Below, piece by piece: positions 36,332 to 46,200 of a stretch of DNA of 64,000 nucleotides; position 1 is the first letter of the stretch, and every line of letters starts with the position of its first letter. Origin of the DNA: Chloracidobacterium thermophilum B (GTDB lineage: Bacteria > Acidobacteriota > Blastocatellia > Chloracidobacteriales > Chloracidobacteriaceae). Made by a program: the position numbers and the translations under genes. Location of the stretch: assembly GCF_000226295.1 (NCBI RefSeq), contig NC_016025.1, forward strand, positions 124,001 through 188,000, in the 5' to 3' direction. The notes under the pieces are model-generated. The model saw only the letters and a list, made by a program, of their open reading frames with translations. It was not told the origin of the DNA and made no database searches.

Positions 36332-36720
36332 TGCGGTTACTGCTTGACTCCCACGCTCTGATCTGGAGCCAGGACGACATCAGTCAGTTGTCGCCAGTTG
36401 CACTTGCCGCCCTTTCAGACCCAGCCAATGACCGCCTCATCAGTGTAGCAACCGTCTGGGAAATCGCCATCAAGGTTGGCAAGAAGCGGCTTCCCTTATC
36501 GAAGCCGTTCCGGCAATGGATGGAGATCGCCATTGCTGATCTCTACCTGACGCTGCTGCCAATCACCCTGGACCATACTGACCGGCAGTTGGCATTGCCG
36601 CCCCATCATGGTGATCCTTTCGACCGCTTGCTGATTTCACAGTCCCTTGTTGAGGGCATACCGATTGTCGGGAGCGATACGCAATTTGACGCCTATGGTG
36701 TAACCCGTATCTGGGACTGA
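36328..36720 (+). CDS. PIN-domain toxin (VapC-like), copy 1
   Basis: The protein has 130 residues. Acidic active-site residues are visible in MRLLLDSHALIW, VATVWEIAIKVG and HGDPFDRLLISQSL, matching the PIN-domain RNase pattern. It starts inside the antitoxin stop. The C-terminal VGSDTQFDAYGVTRIWD is shared with the other PIN copies at 42507 and 47147. It presumably cleaves RNA (often tRNA) when released from the antitoxin. All key acids are present, so it appears intact. Confidence 0.87.
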   Translation: MMRLLLDSHALIWSQDDISQLSPVALAALSDPANDRLISVATVWEIAIKVGKKRLPLSKPFRQWMEIAIADLYLTLLPITLDHTDRQLALPPHHGDPFDRLLISQSLVEGIPIVGSDTQFDAYGVTRIWD

Positions 36721-36723
36721 GGA

Positions 36724-36995
36724 ATGGGGGTGAGTGGCGAGTAGCGAGTGGTGAGTAGCGAGTGGGAGATGTTTTGAGGGTTGCTCTGAAGCAGGTGTGG
36801 GGAAGTGGTGTTCTGGTGCGTGAAGCTGAATGAATCGTCTCCGGCTGCGCAGATCGTTTGCACTCAGCCGGTGTTTGCGGATAGTGGCGCAGGTTTGCCG
36901 GGCAGGTCCGTACACCAGTCCCGTAACCAGTCGAGGTTGATGCTTTCTAAGCTGCCCCTCCCGACAAGCGGCACACACCGCCTTTGCGACGGAAC
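36724..36995. repeat. Spacer module: heptamers, tail, hemN fragments 1 and 2
   Basis: 36730-36765 is a heptamer array. A tail follows, then fragment 1 at about 36831-36875. Fragment 2, at about 36880-36995, corresponds to hemN 48205-48292 (minus-strand reading with YAACR, LPRQTRAT counterparts: CAACREG, ARQTCAT). In hemN these two pieces are about 420 bp apart; here they are joined. Confidence 0.8.
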
Positions 36996-37008
36996 TCAGC
37001 CGTTTCTC

Positions 37009-37707
37009 TCACTTGTTGTTGGCCTTGATTTTTGCAGCCCGCTCTTCAAGTTTCTCCGCTTCAGCAATCCGCCTGGTCAGGCGACAGAGTAAGGCCAAGT
37101 TTTCAAGGCTCGTTGCCACATCGGGATGGTTGGGACCCAGAACCTTCTCCCTGATAGCCAGTGAGCGCCTGAAGAGTGGCTCCGCCTGGGCGTACTGACC
37201 CTGGATATCGTAGAGCCTGCCCAGGTTATTCAGGATCATCGCCACAACGGAATAATCGGGGTCTGTAGCCTTTTCCGTGATGGTCAGCGCGCGTTTGTAG
37301 AGCGGCTCAGCTTGGGCGTACTGCCCTTGAGCTTGATAGAGACCCGCCAGGTTGTTCAGGCCCGTCGCCACATCGGGATGGTCGGGACCCAGGGTTTTTT
37401 CCAGGATGTCCAGCGCGCGCTTGAAGAGTGGCTCCGCCTGGGTGTACTGCCCTTGGGCCTGATGGGACTTGGCCAGGTGGTTCAGGCTTGTCGCCACATC
37501 GGGATGGTTCAGCCCGACGCGCTTCTCGGCCACCTCCAGCGCCTTTTTCGCCACGGTAGCAGCGCGGTCATATCTGCCAGCCCGATAAAGCGTCCGCACT
37601 TCCTCGATGAGTGTTTCCCACTCGATGCCCGCACCTTGGGCATAAGCCGGCCCGCCGGTCAGGCACAGCACGGCCGCCAGAGCCATCACCTGCACCAGAT
37701 TGATCAT
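37009..37707 (-). CDS. Secreted kinesin-light-chain-type TPR protein, copy 2 (short)
   Basis: 232 residues from the ATG at 37707, chosen because MINLVQVMALAAVLCLTGGP with AYAQ is the signal peptide shared by the family; the longer frame upstream is non-coding. Only four 42-residue units are present (for example QYTQAEPLFKRALDILEKTL), followed by the usual cap IAEAEKLEERAAKIKANNK. The low unit number next to a 14-unit paralogue suggests gain and loss of whole 126-bp units. This gene lacks a heptamer array directly upstream, unlike the others. Confidence 0.8.
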   Translation of the reverse strand: MINLVQVMALAAVLCLTGGPAYAQGAGIEWETLIEEVRTLYRAGRYDRAATVAKKALEVAEKRVGLNHPDVATSLNHLAKSHQAQGQYTQAEPLFKRALDILEKTLGPDHPDVATGLNNLAGLYQAQGQYAQAEPLYKRALTITEKATDPDYSVVAMILNNLGRLYDIQGQYAQAEPLFRRSLAIREKVLGPNHPDVATSLENLALLCRLTRRIAEAEKLEERAAKIKANNK

Positions 37708-37796
37708 TGGTATTCCGCGCAGACACCTAACCATTTGTCGGTGGAAAATGGAGAATGAAAAATGAGCGAAAGTGAGGGATATCCTGCGGGTTGCTT

Positions 37797-37890
37797 CACT
37801 TGGCCGTTGACGTGACACCATTCGGGGTTGACGCCTTCAAAGCTGGACGCCTAGCAAGCCACACAAACTGTCTTGGCGACAGGATTCAAC
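37797..37890. repeat. Decayed hemN fragment 2
   Basis: Partial similarity to hemN 48230-48290 (GGGTTGACGCCTTCAAAGC, then GCAAGCCACACAAACTGTCTT) between TPR copies 2 and 3. Fragment 1 and the heptamers are missing here, so this is the most eroded copy. Confidence 0.55.
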
Positions 37891-37898
37891 TGTTTCTC

Positions 37899-39857
37899 TC
37901 ACTTGTCGCCAGCCTTGATTTTTGCCGCCCGCTCCTCAAGCTGCTCCGCTTCGGCAATCCGTTTGGTCGCACGATAGAGTTGAGCCAGGTTTCTGAGGGC
38001 TGTCGCCACGTCGGGATGGTTTGGACCCAGGGACTTTTCCCGGATGGCCAGCACCCGCCTGAAGAACGGCTCGGCTTGGGCGTACTGCCCTTGGGCTTTA
38101 TAGATGATGGCCAGGTTGTTCAGGCTTGTCGCCACATCGGGATGGTCAGGTCCTAAGACCTTCTCCCTGATAGCCAGCGTGCGTTTGTGGAGTGACTCTG
38201 CTTGTGCGTACTGCCCTTGAGCTTGATAGAGACCTGCCAGGTTGTTCAGACCCGCCGCCACATCGGGATGGTTTGGACCCAAGGACTTCTCCCGGATGAC
38301 CAGCGCGCGCCTGAAGAGCGGCTCGGCCTGGGCGTACTGCCCTTGGGTTTGATAGAGACCAGCCAGGTTGTTCAGGCTCGTCGCCACATCGGGATGGTTG
38401 GGGCCCAGGGCCTTCTCCCGGATGTCCAGCGCACGCCTGAAGAGCGGCTCGGCCTCGGCATACTGCCCTTGGGCTTGATAGAGACCAGCCAGGTTGTTCA
38501 GGCTCGTCGCCACATCGGGATGGTTGGAGCCCAAGGCCTTCTCCCGGATAGCCAGCGCACGCCTGAAGAGCGGCTCGGCCTGGGCGTACTGCCCTTGGGC
38601 TTGATAGAGACCAGCCAGGTTGTTCAGGCTCGTCGCCACATCGGGATGGTTGGGGCCCAAGGCCTTCTCCCGGATAGCCAGCGCACGCTTGAAGAGCGGC
38701 TCGGCCTGGGCGTACTGACCCTGGGCCTCGTAGAGCAGGGCCAGGTTGTTCAGGTTTGTCGCCACGTCGGGATGGTCGGAGCCCAAAGCCTTCTCCCGAA
38801 TGGTCAGTGCACGCTTGAAGAGCGGCTCGGCCTGGGCGTACTGACCCTGTGCCTGGTAGAGCGCCGCCAAGTTGTTCAGGCTCTGCGCCACGTCGGGATG
38901 GTCGGGACCCAAGACATTTTCCTGGATAGCCAGCGCACGCTTGAAGAGCGGCTCGGCCTGGGCGTACTGCCCTTGGGCTTTATAGATGATAGCCAGGTTG
39001 TTGAGGCTCGTTGCTACATCAGGATGGTCGGCGCCCAGGAACCTCTCCAGGATGCCCAGCGAGTGCTTGAGGAATGGCTCAGCTAGGTCGTACCGACCCT
39101 GTTCACGATAGATTTCAGCCAGGTTGTTCAGGGTCGTGGCCATATCGGGATGGTCAAGACCCAAGACATTTTGCTGGATGCCCATCGCGCGTTTGTAGAG
39201 CGGCTCAGCTTGGGCATACTGCCCTTGGGCTTTATAGATTTCAGCCAGGTTGTTCAGGATCGCCACCACATCGAGATGGTATGAGCCCAGGGCCTTCTCC
39301 CGGATGTCCAGCGCACGCTTGTAAAGCGGCTCGGCCTGGGCGTACTGCCCTTGGGCTTGATGGAGACCAGCCAGGTTGTTCAGGCTTGTCGCCACATCGG
39401 GATGGTCAGAACCCAAGGCCTTTTCCCGGATAGCCAGCGCGCGCCTGAAGAGCGGCTCGGCCTGGGCGTACTGCCCTTGGGCTTGATAGAGACCAGCCAG
39501 GTTGTTCAGGCTCGTCGCCACATCGGGATGGTCGGGGCCCAAGGCCTTCTCCTGTATAGCCAGCGCGCGCCTGAAGAGCGGCTCGGCCTGAGCGTACTGC
39601 CCTTGGGCATTATAGAGATAGGCCAGGTTGGTCAGGCTTTTCGCCACATTGGGATGCTCTGTCCCGACGCGCTTCTCAGCCACCTCCAGCGCCTTTTTGG
39701 CAACCACGATGGCGCGGTCATATTTACCGGCCTGATAAAGCTTTATGACTTCCTGGTTGAGTGTCTCCCACTCGCGGCCTGCACCTTGGGCGTAAGCCAT
39801 AGCGCCAGTCAGGTACAGCATAACAACCAGAGCTATCACTTGTCTCCATTTGACCAT
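37899..39857 (-). CDS. Secreted kinesin-light-chain-type TPR protein, copy 3 (14 units)
   Basis: The protein has 652 residues. The signal peptide is MVKWRQVIALVVMLYLTGAM, ending AYAQ. Fourteen 42-residue units follow; most carry QYAQAEPLFRRALAIREKAL and GPNHPDVATSLNNLAGLYQA almost unchanged, and units 8-12 are nearly identical at DNA level. Units 4-6 are more divergent (LGSYHLDVVA, LGLDHPDMAT). The cap is RIAEAEQLEERAAKIKAGDK. AAGGAGCACCT precedes the ATG. The periplasmic or secreted location is inferred from the signal; partners are unknown. Confidence 0.82.
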   Translation of the reverse strand: MVKWRQVIALVVMLYLTGAMAYAQGAGREWETLNQEVIKLYQAGKYDRAIVVAKKALEVAEKRVGTEHPNVAKSLTNLAYLYNAQGQYAQAEPLFRRALAIQEKALGPDHPDVATSLNNLAGLYQAQGQYAQAEPLFRRALAIREKALGSDHPDVATSLNNLAGLHQAQGQYAQAEPLYKRALDIREKALGSYHLDVVAILNNLAEIYKAQGQYAQAEPLYKRAMGIQQNVLGLDHPDMATTLNNLAEIYREQGRYDLAEPFLKHSLGILERFLGADHPDVATSLNNLAIIYKAQGQYAQAEPLFKRALAIQENVLGPDHPDVAQSLNNLAALYQAQGQYAQAEPLFKRALTIREKALGSDHPDVATNLNNLALLYEAQGQYAQAEPLFKRALAIREKALGPNHPDVATSLNNLAGLYQAQGQYAQAEPLFRRALAIREKALGSNHPDVATSLNNLAGLYQAQGQYAEAEPLFRRALDIREKALGPNHPDVATSLNNLAGLYQTQGQYAQAEPLFRRALVIREKSLGPNHPDVAAGLNNLAGLYQAQGQYAQAESLHKRTLAIREKVLGPDHPDVATSLNNLAIIYKAQGQYAQAEPFFRRVLAIREKSLGPNHPDVATALRNLAQLYRATKRIAEAEQLEERAAKIKAGDK

Positions 39858-39963
39858 AGGTGCTCCTTGCAGACACCCAACCGCTTATCGCCGGCTTGGT
39901 TGCCTTATCACAGTTATGGTTTGTGACGTTTAGAATCGTTTTTTCGGATTGTAAACAGGTTTA

Positions 39964-40283
39964 TGGCGAGTGGTGAGCAGCAAATAGCAAATAGCGAATA
40001 GCGAATAGCGAGTAGCGAGTGGTGAATGGCGAGTGGTGAGTAGCGAGTGGCGAGTAGGTGGAAGTGGGGGATGTTTTGGGGGGTGCTCTGAGGCAGGCAA
40101 AGCCGTTGTTGTGAAGCCGAACGGATTGTCTCCCGCCGTCGCTGGTCGTCCGCACTCAGCCGGTGTTTGCGGATAGTGGTACGGGTTTGCCGGGGTAGTC
40201 CCGTACGCCAGTCCCGTAGCCAGTCGGGGCTGATGCTTCCAAACGCTGCCTCCCGGCAAGCGGCATAACCTGCCTTTGTCACT
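39964..40283. repeat. Spacer module: heptamers, tail, hemN fragments 1 and 2 (best preserved)
   Basis: Heptamers occupy 39964-40059, with GCGAATA and GCAAATA variants in the first half. The tail is 40060-40120. Fragments 1 and 2 follow at about 40122-40283, reading on the minus strand MTKAGYAACREAAFGSI, LPRQTRTTIRKHRLSADDQ and RRRETIR, against LTKAVYAACRDVGFESI, LPRQTRAT and HRLSADDQRRREAIR in the intact HemN. The module begins one base after the TPR copy 4 stop codon. Confidence 0.85.
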
Positions 40284-41858
40284 TCATCTATATGTGGACC
40301 TGATTCTCACAGCCCGCTCTTCGAGCTTCTCCACTTCGATAATCTGCCCCTTCGCAGGGACAAGATAGAATCTGACCGGCAATCTAAGGCTATTCCCTAT
40401 GAAAATGGAGTCCCAAGTTTTCCTCTCAATGTCCATCCAGCGGTGGAAGAGGGAATCCGACTGGTTGAACTGAAACTGCAAAAGGTAAACTTGGGACAAA
40501 TTGTATGCCGTCGCTCCCACATCGGGATGGTTGGGTCCAAGGGTCTTTTCCCTGATGGTCAACGCGCGCCTGTAAAGCGGTTTCGCTTGGGCATACTTCC
40601 TCTGAGCATGATAAAGCGTGGCCAGGTTGTGCATGGTCGCTGCTACATCGGGATGTTCAGGCCCTAGGGCCTTTTCCCGGATAGCCAGCGCACGTTTGAA
40701 AAGCAGCTCCGCCTGGGCATACTGACGCTGTTCATAGTAGAGCAGAGCCAAGCTGTTGAGGCTCTTCGCCACATCGGGATGGCCGGGGTCCAGGGTCTTC
40801 TCCCTGATGTCCAGCGCGTGCTGGTAAAGCGGCTCCGCTTGGGCGTACGCATGCTGGTCATAGAAAAACACAGCCATGTTGTTCAGGATCACTGCCACAT
40901 CAGGATGGGCAAGTCCCAGGGACTTCTCCATGATGGCCAGCGAGCGATTGTAGAGTGGCACCGCCTGGGTATACATTGCAGCTTCGTGATAAAAGACAGC
41001 CAGGTTGTTCACGATTATTGCCACATCGGGATGGTCGGAACCCAGGGACTTCTCCATGATGGCCAGCGCGCGCTCGCAGAGCGGTGCTCCCTGGGAGTAC
41101 TGACACTGGCCATAGTGGAGCAAGGCCAGGTTATTCAGGCTTTTCGCCACATCGGGATGGTTGGAACCTAGGGCCTTCTCCAAAATGGCCTGCGTACGTT
41201 TGAGGAGCGGCTCGGCCTGGGCGTACTGACCTTGGGCATAGTAGAGCAGGGCCAGGTTGTTCAGGCTCGTTGCCACGTCAGGATGGTCGGGACCCAAGAC
41301 TTTCTCCCGGATGGTTAGCGCACGCCCACAGAGCAGTTCCGCTTGGGCGTACTGCCCTTTGTCTTGATAGAGTTCAGCCAGGTTATGCAGGCTCGTTGCC
41401 ACATCAGGATGGTTAGGGCCTAAGGACTTCTCCCCGATAGCCAGCGCGCGTTTGAGGAGCGGCTCCGCTTGAGCGTATTGACCCTGGTTTTTGTAGAGCA
41501 CGGCCAGGTTGTTCACGCTTTGCGCCACACTGGGATGGTCGGGACCCAAGGCATTCTCCCGAATGGTCAGTGCGCGTCTGTGGAGCGGCTCCGCTTGAGC
41601 GTATTGTCTCTGTTCGCGATAGATTTCAGCCAGGATGTTCAGGGTTGTCGCCACATTGGGATGGTCCGGCCCGACGCTCTTCTCAGCAACCTCCAGCGCC
41701 TTTTTGGCAACCGTGATGGCACGTTCATATTTGCCAGCCCGATAAAGCTCCGTTGCATCTCGGTTGAGTGTCTCCCAATTGTTGCTTTGGGTGCAGGCTG
41801 TGGCGCCAGCCAGGCACAACACGGCAGCCAGAACCATTACCTGTATCCGTTTGGTCAT
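40284..41858 (-). CDS. Secreted kinesin-light-chain-type TPR protein, copy 4 (divergent)
   Basis: 524 residues from the ATG at 41858 (MTKRIQVMVLAAVLCLAGAT), with a GAGGAGCACCT site. Ten 42-residue units can be counted, less uniform than in the paralogues, with variants such as MYTQAVPLYNRSLAIMEKSL. The C-terminus departs from the family: a degenerate eleventh unit with FNQSDSLFHRWMDIERKTW and about 35 residues with no repeat, then VEKLEERAVRIRSTYR. The signal region ends TACTQ, so a lipoprotein is conceivable although the lipobox is poor. Confidence 0.8.
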   Translation of the reverse strand: MTKRIQVMVLAAVLCLAGATACTQSNNWETLNRDATELYRAGKYERAITVAKKALEVAEKSVGPDHPNVATTLNILAEIYREQRQYAQAEPLHRRALTIRENALGPDHPSVAQSVNNLAVLYKNQGQYAQAEPLLKRALAIGEKSLGPNHPDVATSLHNLAELYQDKGQYAQAELLCGRALTIREKVLGPDHPDVATSLNNLALLYYAQGQYAQAEPLLKRTQAILEKALGSNHPDVAKSLNNLALLHYGQCQYSQGAPLCERALAIMEKSLGSDHPDVAIIVNNLAVFYHEAAMYTQAVPLYNRSLAIMEKSLGLAHPDVAVILNNMAVFFYDQHAYAQAEPLYQHALDIREKTLDPGHPDVAKSLNSLALLYYEQRQYAQAELLFKRALAIREKALGPEHPDVAATMHNLATLYHAQRKYAQAKPLYRRALTIREKTLGPNHPDVGATAYNLSQVYLLQFQFNQSDSLFHRWMDIERKTWDSIFIGNSLRLPVRFYLVPAKGQIIEVEKLEERAVRIRSTYR

Positions 41859-41968
41859 AGGTGCTCCTCGCAGACACCCAACCACTTTGTTGCGGGGTGG
41901 TTGCCTTGTTGCTGTTTAGTGTTTTTTTGATATTTAGAAGCATTTTTTTCAGGTTGTAAACAGGTTTG

Positions 41969-42160
41969 TAGCGAGTGGCGAGCAGCAAATAGCAAATAGC
42001 GAATAGCGAATAGCGAATAGCGAGTAGCGAGTGGTGAGTAGCGAGTGGCGAGTAGGTGGAAGTGGGGGATGTTTTGGGGGGTGCTCTGAGGCAGGCAAAG
42101 CCGTTGTTGTGAAGCCGAACGGATTGTCTCCCGCCGTCGCTGGTCGTCCGCACTCAGCCG
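41969..42160. repeat. Spacer module: heptamers, tail and hemN fragment 1
   Basis: Heptamers at 41969-42058 start with GCGAGTG and contain four GCGAATA-type units, closely matching 39964-40059. The tail and fragment 1 (to about 42160) are almost identical to 40060-40165. Fragment 2 is absent; the toxin-antitoxin leader follows instead. Confidence 0.82.
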
Positions 42161-42264
42161 GTGTTTGCGGATAATCGTGTAGCCAGCGAAAATGACACCC
42201 GAAAACAATCCGGGTAGCTCTGGCGGCTACACGACGGAACAAGCCCACCAACGAGGAGAACGAC
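42160..42264 (+). promoter_or_regulatory. Conserved leader of the toxin-antitoxin cassettes, copy 2
   Basis: It matches 36001-36100 and 46795-46904 closely, ending GAGGAGAACGAC before the antitoxin ATG. An imperfect inverted pair, CCGGGTAGC with GGCGGCTACACG, may be part of an operator. It holds no coding sequence. Confidence 0.6.
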
Positions 42265-42510
42265 ATGACCGAAACGATTGCCCGCACGTTTCCGGTGACG
42301 GCCGTCCAGTCCAAATTGCCTGAACTTCTGGCTGGAATGGCTGGCGGCGAGGAGTTGATCCTGACGGCTGATGGTGTACCTGTCGCCGTCATCAAGCGCT
42401 TGGAGCGCACGAGTTGGCCAAGTGTTCCTGGCACAGCCAAGGACCGCTCGTTCTGGATGTCCCCCGATTTCGACGCCCCACTTGAAGACTTCGCGGAATA
42501 TATGGAATGA
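42265..42510 (+). CDS. Phd/YefM-like antitoxin, copy 2
   Basis: The protein has 81 residues: MTETIARTFPVTAVQSKLPE, then LLAGMAGGEELILTADGVPV and AVIKRLERT, the Phd/YefM DNA-binding fold. The acidic C-terminal toxin-binding tail is PDFDAPLEDFAEYME. It is identical to the copy at 46905 except for one Ser/Pro difference near residue 68. Its stop overlaps the PIN toxin ATG. Confidence 0.87.
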   Translation: MTETIARTFPVTAVQSKLPELLAGMAGGEELILTADGVPVAVIKRLERTSWPSVPGTAKDRSFWMSPDFDAPLEDFAEYME

Positions 42511-42896
42511 AGTTGTTACTTGATACGCATACGGTGCTGTGGTTCTGGTGGGATGACCCGCAACTGGGGGCAACGGCCAAAGCTGCAATCTGCAATCCGG
42601 CGAACCAGAAGTTCGTCAGCCTTGTCTCGCCGTGGGAAGTCGCTATCAAGGTCAGCCTGAAAAAGCTCGACATCGGCGGATCGTACGCCGGATTCTTCCG
42701 CCAGCACATGCTGCGCACGTACTTTGAGTGGTTGCCATTCCGCGATGACCACTTCAACTGCCTGACCACGCTGCCATTCCACCACCGCGATCCATTTGAC
42801 CGGATGTTGGTTGCTCAGTCGCTGATCGAGGGCATGCCGCTCCTCAGCGCCGACACGATTTTCGACACTTACGGCGTAAACCGCATCTGGGACTGA
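42507..42896 (+). CDS. PIN-domain toxin (VapC-like), copy 2
   Basis: The protein has 129 residues. The active-site acids are in MKLLLDTHTVLWFW, VSPWEVAIKVSL and HHRDPFDRMLVAQSL. It ends SADTIFDTYGVNRIWD. It appears complete. Bases 42511-42750 of this gene are exactly what is missing from the otherwise similar copy at 47147. A heptamer array starts 9 bp after its stop. Confidence 0.88.
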   Translation: MKLLLDTHTVLWFWWDDPQLGATAKAAICNPANQKFVSLVSPWEVAIKVSLKKLDIGGSYAGFFRQHMLRTYFEWLPFRDDHFNCLTTLPFHHRDPFDRMLVAQSLIEGMPLLSADTIFDTYGVNRIWD

Positions 42897-42904
42897 GGAA
42901 TGGG

Positions 42905-43192
42905 TGTGAGTAGCGAGTGGCGAGTAGCGAGTGGTGGGTAGCGAATGGCGAGTGGCGAGTGGGAGATGTTTTGGGAGTTGCTCCGAGCAGGCGTGGGGAG
43001 TGGTTGTTCTGACGTGTGAAGCTGAATGAATCGCCTCCTGCCGTCGCTGCTTGTCCACACTTAGTCAGTGTTTGCGGATGGTGGCGCAGGTTTGCCGGGG
43101 TAAGCCCGTAACCGGTTCTGTAACCAGTCGTGATGCTTTCAAAGCTGGCTTCCCGGCAAACCGCATAAACTGCCTTTGCGATGGAATTCAAC
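42905..43192. repeat. Spacer module: heptamers, tail, hemN fragments 1 and 2
   Basis: Heptamers 42905-42963, tail to about 43025, then hemN fragments 1 and 2 to 43192 (minus-strand AKAVYAVCREASFESI against TKAVYAACRDVGFESI in HemN). It ends a few bases from the TPR copy 5 stop. Confidence 0.8.
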
Positions 43193-43200
43193 CGTTTCTC

Positions 43201-46200
43201 TCACTTGTCGTTGGCCTTGATTTTTGCTGCCCGCTCCTCAAGCTGCTCCGCCTCGGTAATCCGCTGCGTCGCACGATAGAGTAGCGCCAGGTTTCTGAGG
43301 CTCGTCGCCACATCAGGATGGTTGGGTCCCAATGCCTTCTCCCGGATAACCAGTGAACGCCTGTAGAGCGGCTCGGCTTGGGCATACTGCCCTTGGGCAT
43401 AGTAGAGCCGGGCCAGATTGTGCAGGCTCTGCGCAACAGCGGGATGGTCGGAACCCAGGGCCTTCTCCCGGATGGCCAGCGCCCGCCTGAAGAGCGGCTC
43501 CGCCGTGGCATACTGCTCCTGGTCTTGATAGATACCAGCCAGGTTGTGCAGGCTCGCCGCCACATCGGGATGGTCAGGGCCTAGAGCCTTCTCTCTGATA
43601 GTCAGTGAACGCCTGAAGAGGGACTCCGCTTGGGCGTACTGACCCTGTTTGGCATAGAGCATGGCCAGGTTGTTCAGGCTCGTCGCCACATTGGGATGGT
43701 CGGAGCCCAAAGACTTCTCCTTGACGGTCAGCGCACGCCTGTAGAGCGTCTCCGCTTGGGCATACTGACCTTGGTCCTGATAGATACCAGCCAGGTTGTG
43801 CAGGACTGTCGCCACCGCAGGATGGTCGGGTCCCAAGGCCTTCTCCCAGATGGCCAGAGTGCGCTTGTAGAGAGGTTCTGCTTGGGTGTACTGACCTTGG
43901 TCGGCGTAGAGCAGGGCCAGGTTGTTCAGGCTCAGCGCTACATCGGGATGGTCAGTCCCCAAGGTCTTCTCTTGTATGGCCAACGCGCGCTTGAAGAGCG
44001 GCTCCGCTTGGGCGTACTGACCCTGTTCTCGATAGAGGTCAGCCAAGTTGTTCAGGCTTGCCGCCACATTGGGATGGTCGGGTCCCAGGGCCTTTTCCCA
44101 GATGGCTAGAGCACGCCTGTAAAGCGGCTCCGCCTGGGCGTACCGACTCTGTCCTCGATAGATTTCAGCCAGGTTGCTCAGGTTCGTCGCTACGTCGGGA
44201 TGGTCGGGTCCCAGGGTTTTCTCCCTGATGGCCAATGTGCGCCTGTAAAGTGGCTCGGCCTGGGCGTACTGCCCTTGGGCTTGGTAGAATCCAGCCAGGT
44301 TGTGCAGACTCGCCGCCACATCGGGATGGTCAGGTCCTAAGGCCTTCTCCAAGATAGCCAGCGCGCGCCTGTGGAGCGGCTCCGCCTGGGTGTACTGACC
44401 CTGCTTGGTGTAGAACAGAGCCAGGTTGTTCAGGCTCTCCGCCACATCGGGATGGTCGGATCCCAAGGCTTTCTCCCGAATAGCCAGCGCGCGCTTGTAG
44501 ATCGGCTCTGCTTGGGCGTACTGCCCTTGGGCACGGTAGAGTCCAGCCAGGCTGCTCAGGCTCGCTGCCACATCGGGATGGTCGGGACCCAGGGCCTTCT
44601 CCAAGATAGCCAGCGCGCGCCTGTGGAGCGGCTCCGCTTGGGCGTACTGACCTTGGTCTCGATAGACGGCAGCCAGGTTGTTCAGGCTCGCCGCCACATC
44701 GGGATGGTCAGGACCCAGGGCCTGCTCCCTGATGACCAATGAGCGTTTGTAGAGCAGCTCGGCCTGGGCGTACTGCCCTTGGGCACGGTAGAGTCCAGCC
44801 AGGTTGTTCAGGCTCATCGCCACAACCGGATGGTCGGGACCCAGGGCCTTCTCCATGATGGCTAGCGCACGCCTGTAGAGTGGTTCTGCCTGGGTGTACT
44901 GACCTTGCTTGGCGTAGAGCAGAGCCAGGCAGCTCAGGCTCGTTGCCACATCGGGATGGTCGGGGCCCAGGGCTTTCTCTCTGATGGCTAGCGTGCGCCT
45001 GTAGAGTGGCTCCGCCCGGGCATGCTGACCTTGGTCTATGTAGATACCAGCCAGGTTGCTCAAGATCGTTGCCACATCGGGATGGTCGGAGCCCAGAGTC
45101 TTCTCCATAGTAGCCAGCGTGCGCTTGAAGAGTGGCTCTGCCTGGGTGTACTGGCCCTGAACATAGTAGAGCGCGGCCAGGTTGTTCAGGCTCGTTGCCA
45201 CATCGGGATGGTCAGGGCCCAGAGCCTTTTCCATAATGGCTAGTGAGCGCTTGAGGAGCGGCTCCGCCTGGGCGTACTGACCTTGGGCATGGTAGAGCGC
45301 GGCCAGGTTGCTCAGGCTCGTTGCCACATCGGGATGGTCAGGGCCCAGCACCTTCTCCTGAATGGACAGCGCGCGTTTGTGGAGTGGCTCTGCTTGATCG
45401 TACCGCCCCTGGTTGGCATAAATCATGGCCAGATTGTTCAGGCTCTGCGCCACATCAGGATGGTCTGCCCCCAAGGCCTTTTCCGTGATGACCAGCGCGC
45501 GCTTGAAGAGTGGCTCCGCTTGGGCATACAGACCTTGGTCACAGTAGAGTGTGGCCAGGTTGTTCAGGCTGGTCGCCACATCAGGATGGTCGGTACCAAG
45601 TACCTTCTCCCTAATAAACAGTGCGCGCCTGTGGAGTGGCTCAGCCTGGGCGTGCTGGCCTTGGTTTTGATAGATACCAGCCAAGTTGTTCAGGCTGGTC
45701 GCCACATCAGGATGGTCGGTGCCCAAGGCCTTTTCCCGAATAGTCAGCGCGCGCTTGTAAAGTGGCTCGGCCTGGGCGTACTGACCTTGGGCATCGTAGA
45801 GCAGGGCCAGGTTGTTCAGGTTTGTCGCCACATCGGAATGGTCGGGGCCGAGGGCCTTCTCCCGGATGGTCAGCGCGCGCCTGTAGAGCGGCTCGGCCTG
45901 GGCATACTGCCCTTGGGCTTGATAGAGATCAGCCAGGTTGTTCAGGCTCTGCGCCACATCGGGATGGTTCGGGGCCCAAGGCCTTCTCCTGTATAGCCAG
46001 CGCACGCATGAGGAGCGGCTCGGCCTAGGCGTACTGGCCTTGGTTTTTGTAGAGCACGGCCAAGTTGTTCAGGTTTGTCGCCACGTCGGGATGGTCGGGG
46101 CCCAAGGCCTTCTCCTGTATAGCCAGCGCGCGCCTGAAGAGCGGCTCGGCCTGAGCGTACTGCCCTTGGGCATTATAGAGATAAGCCAGGTTGTTCAGAC

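Noticed and set aside
36637-36978. Small minus-strand proteins in the spacers (also 39914-40282, 42844-43191, 46471-46794)
   Set aside because: They combine hemN fragments with translated heptamers (YSLLATRHSP-type runs) and are treated as remnants, not genes.
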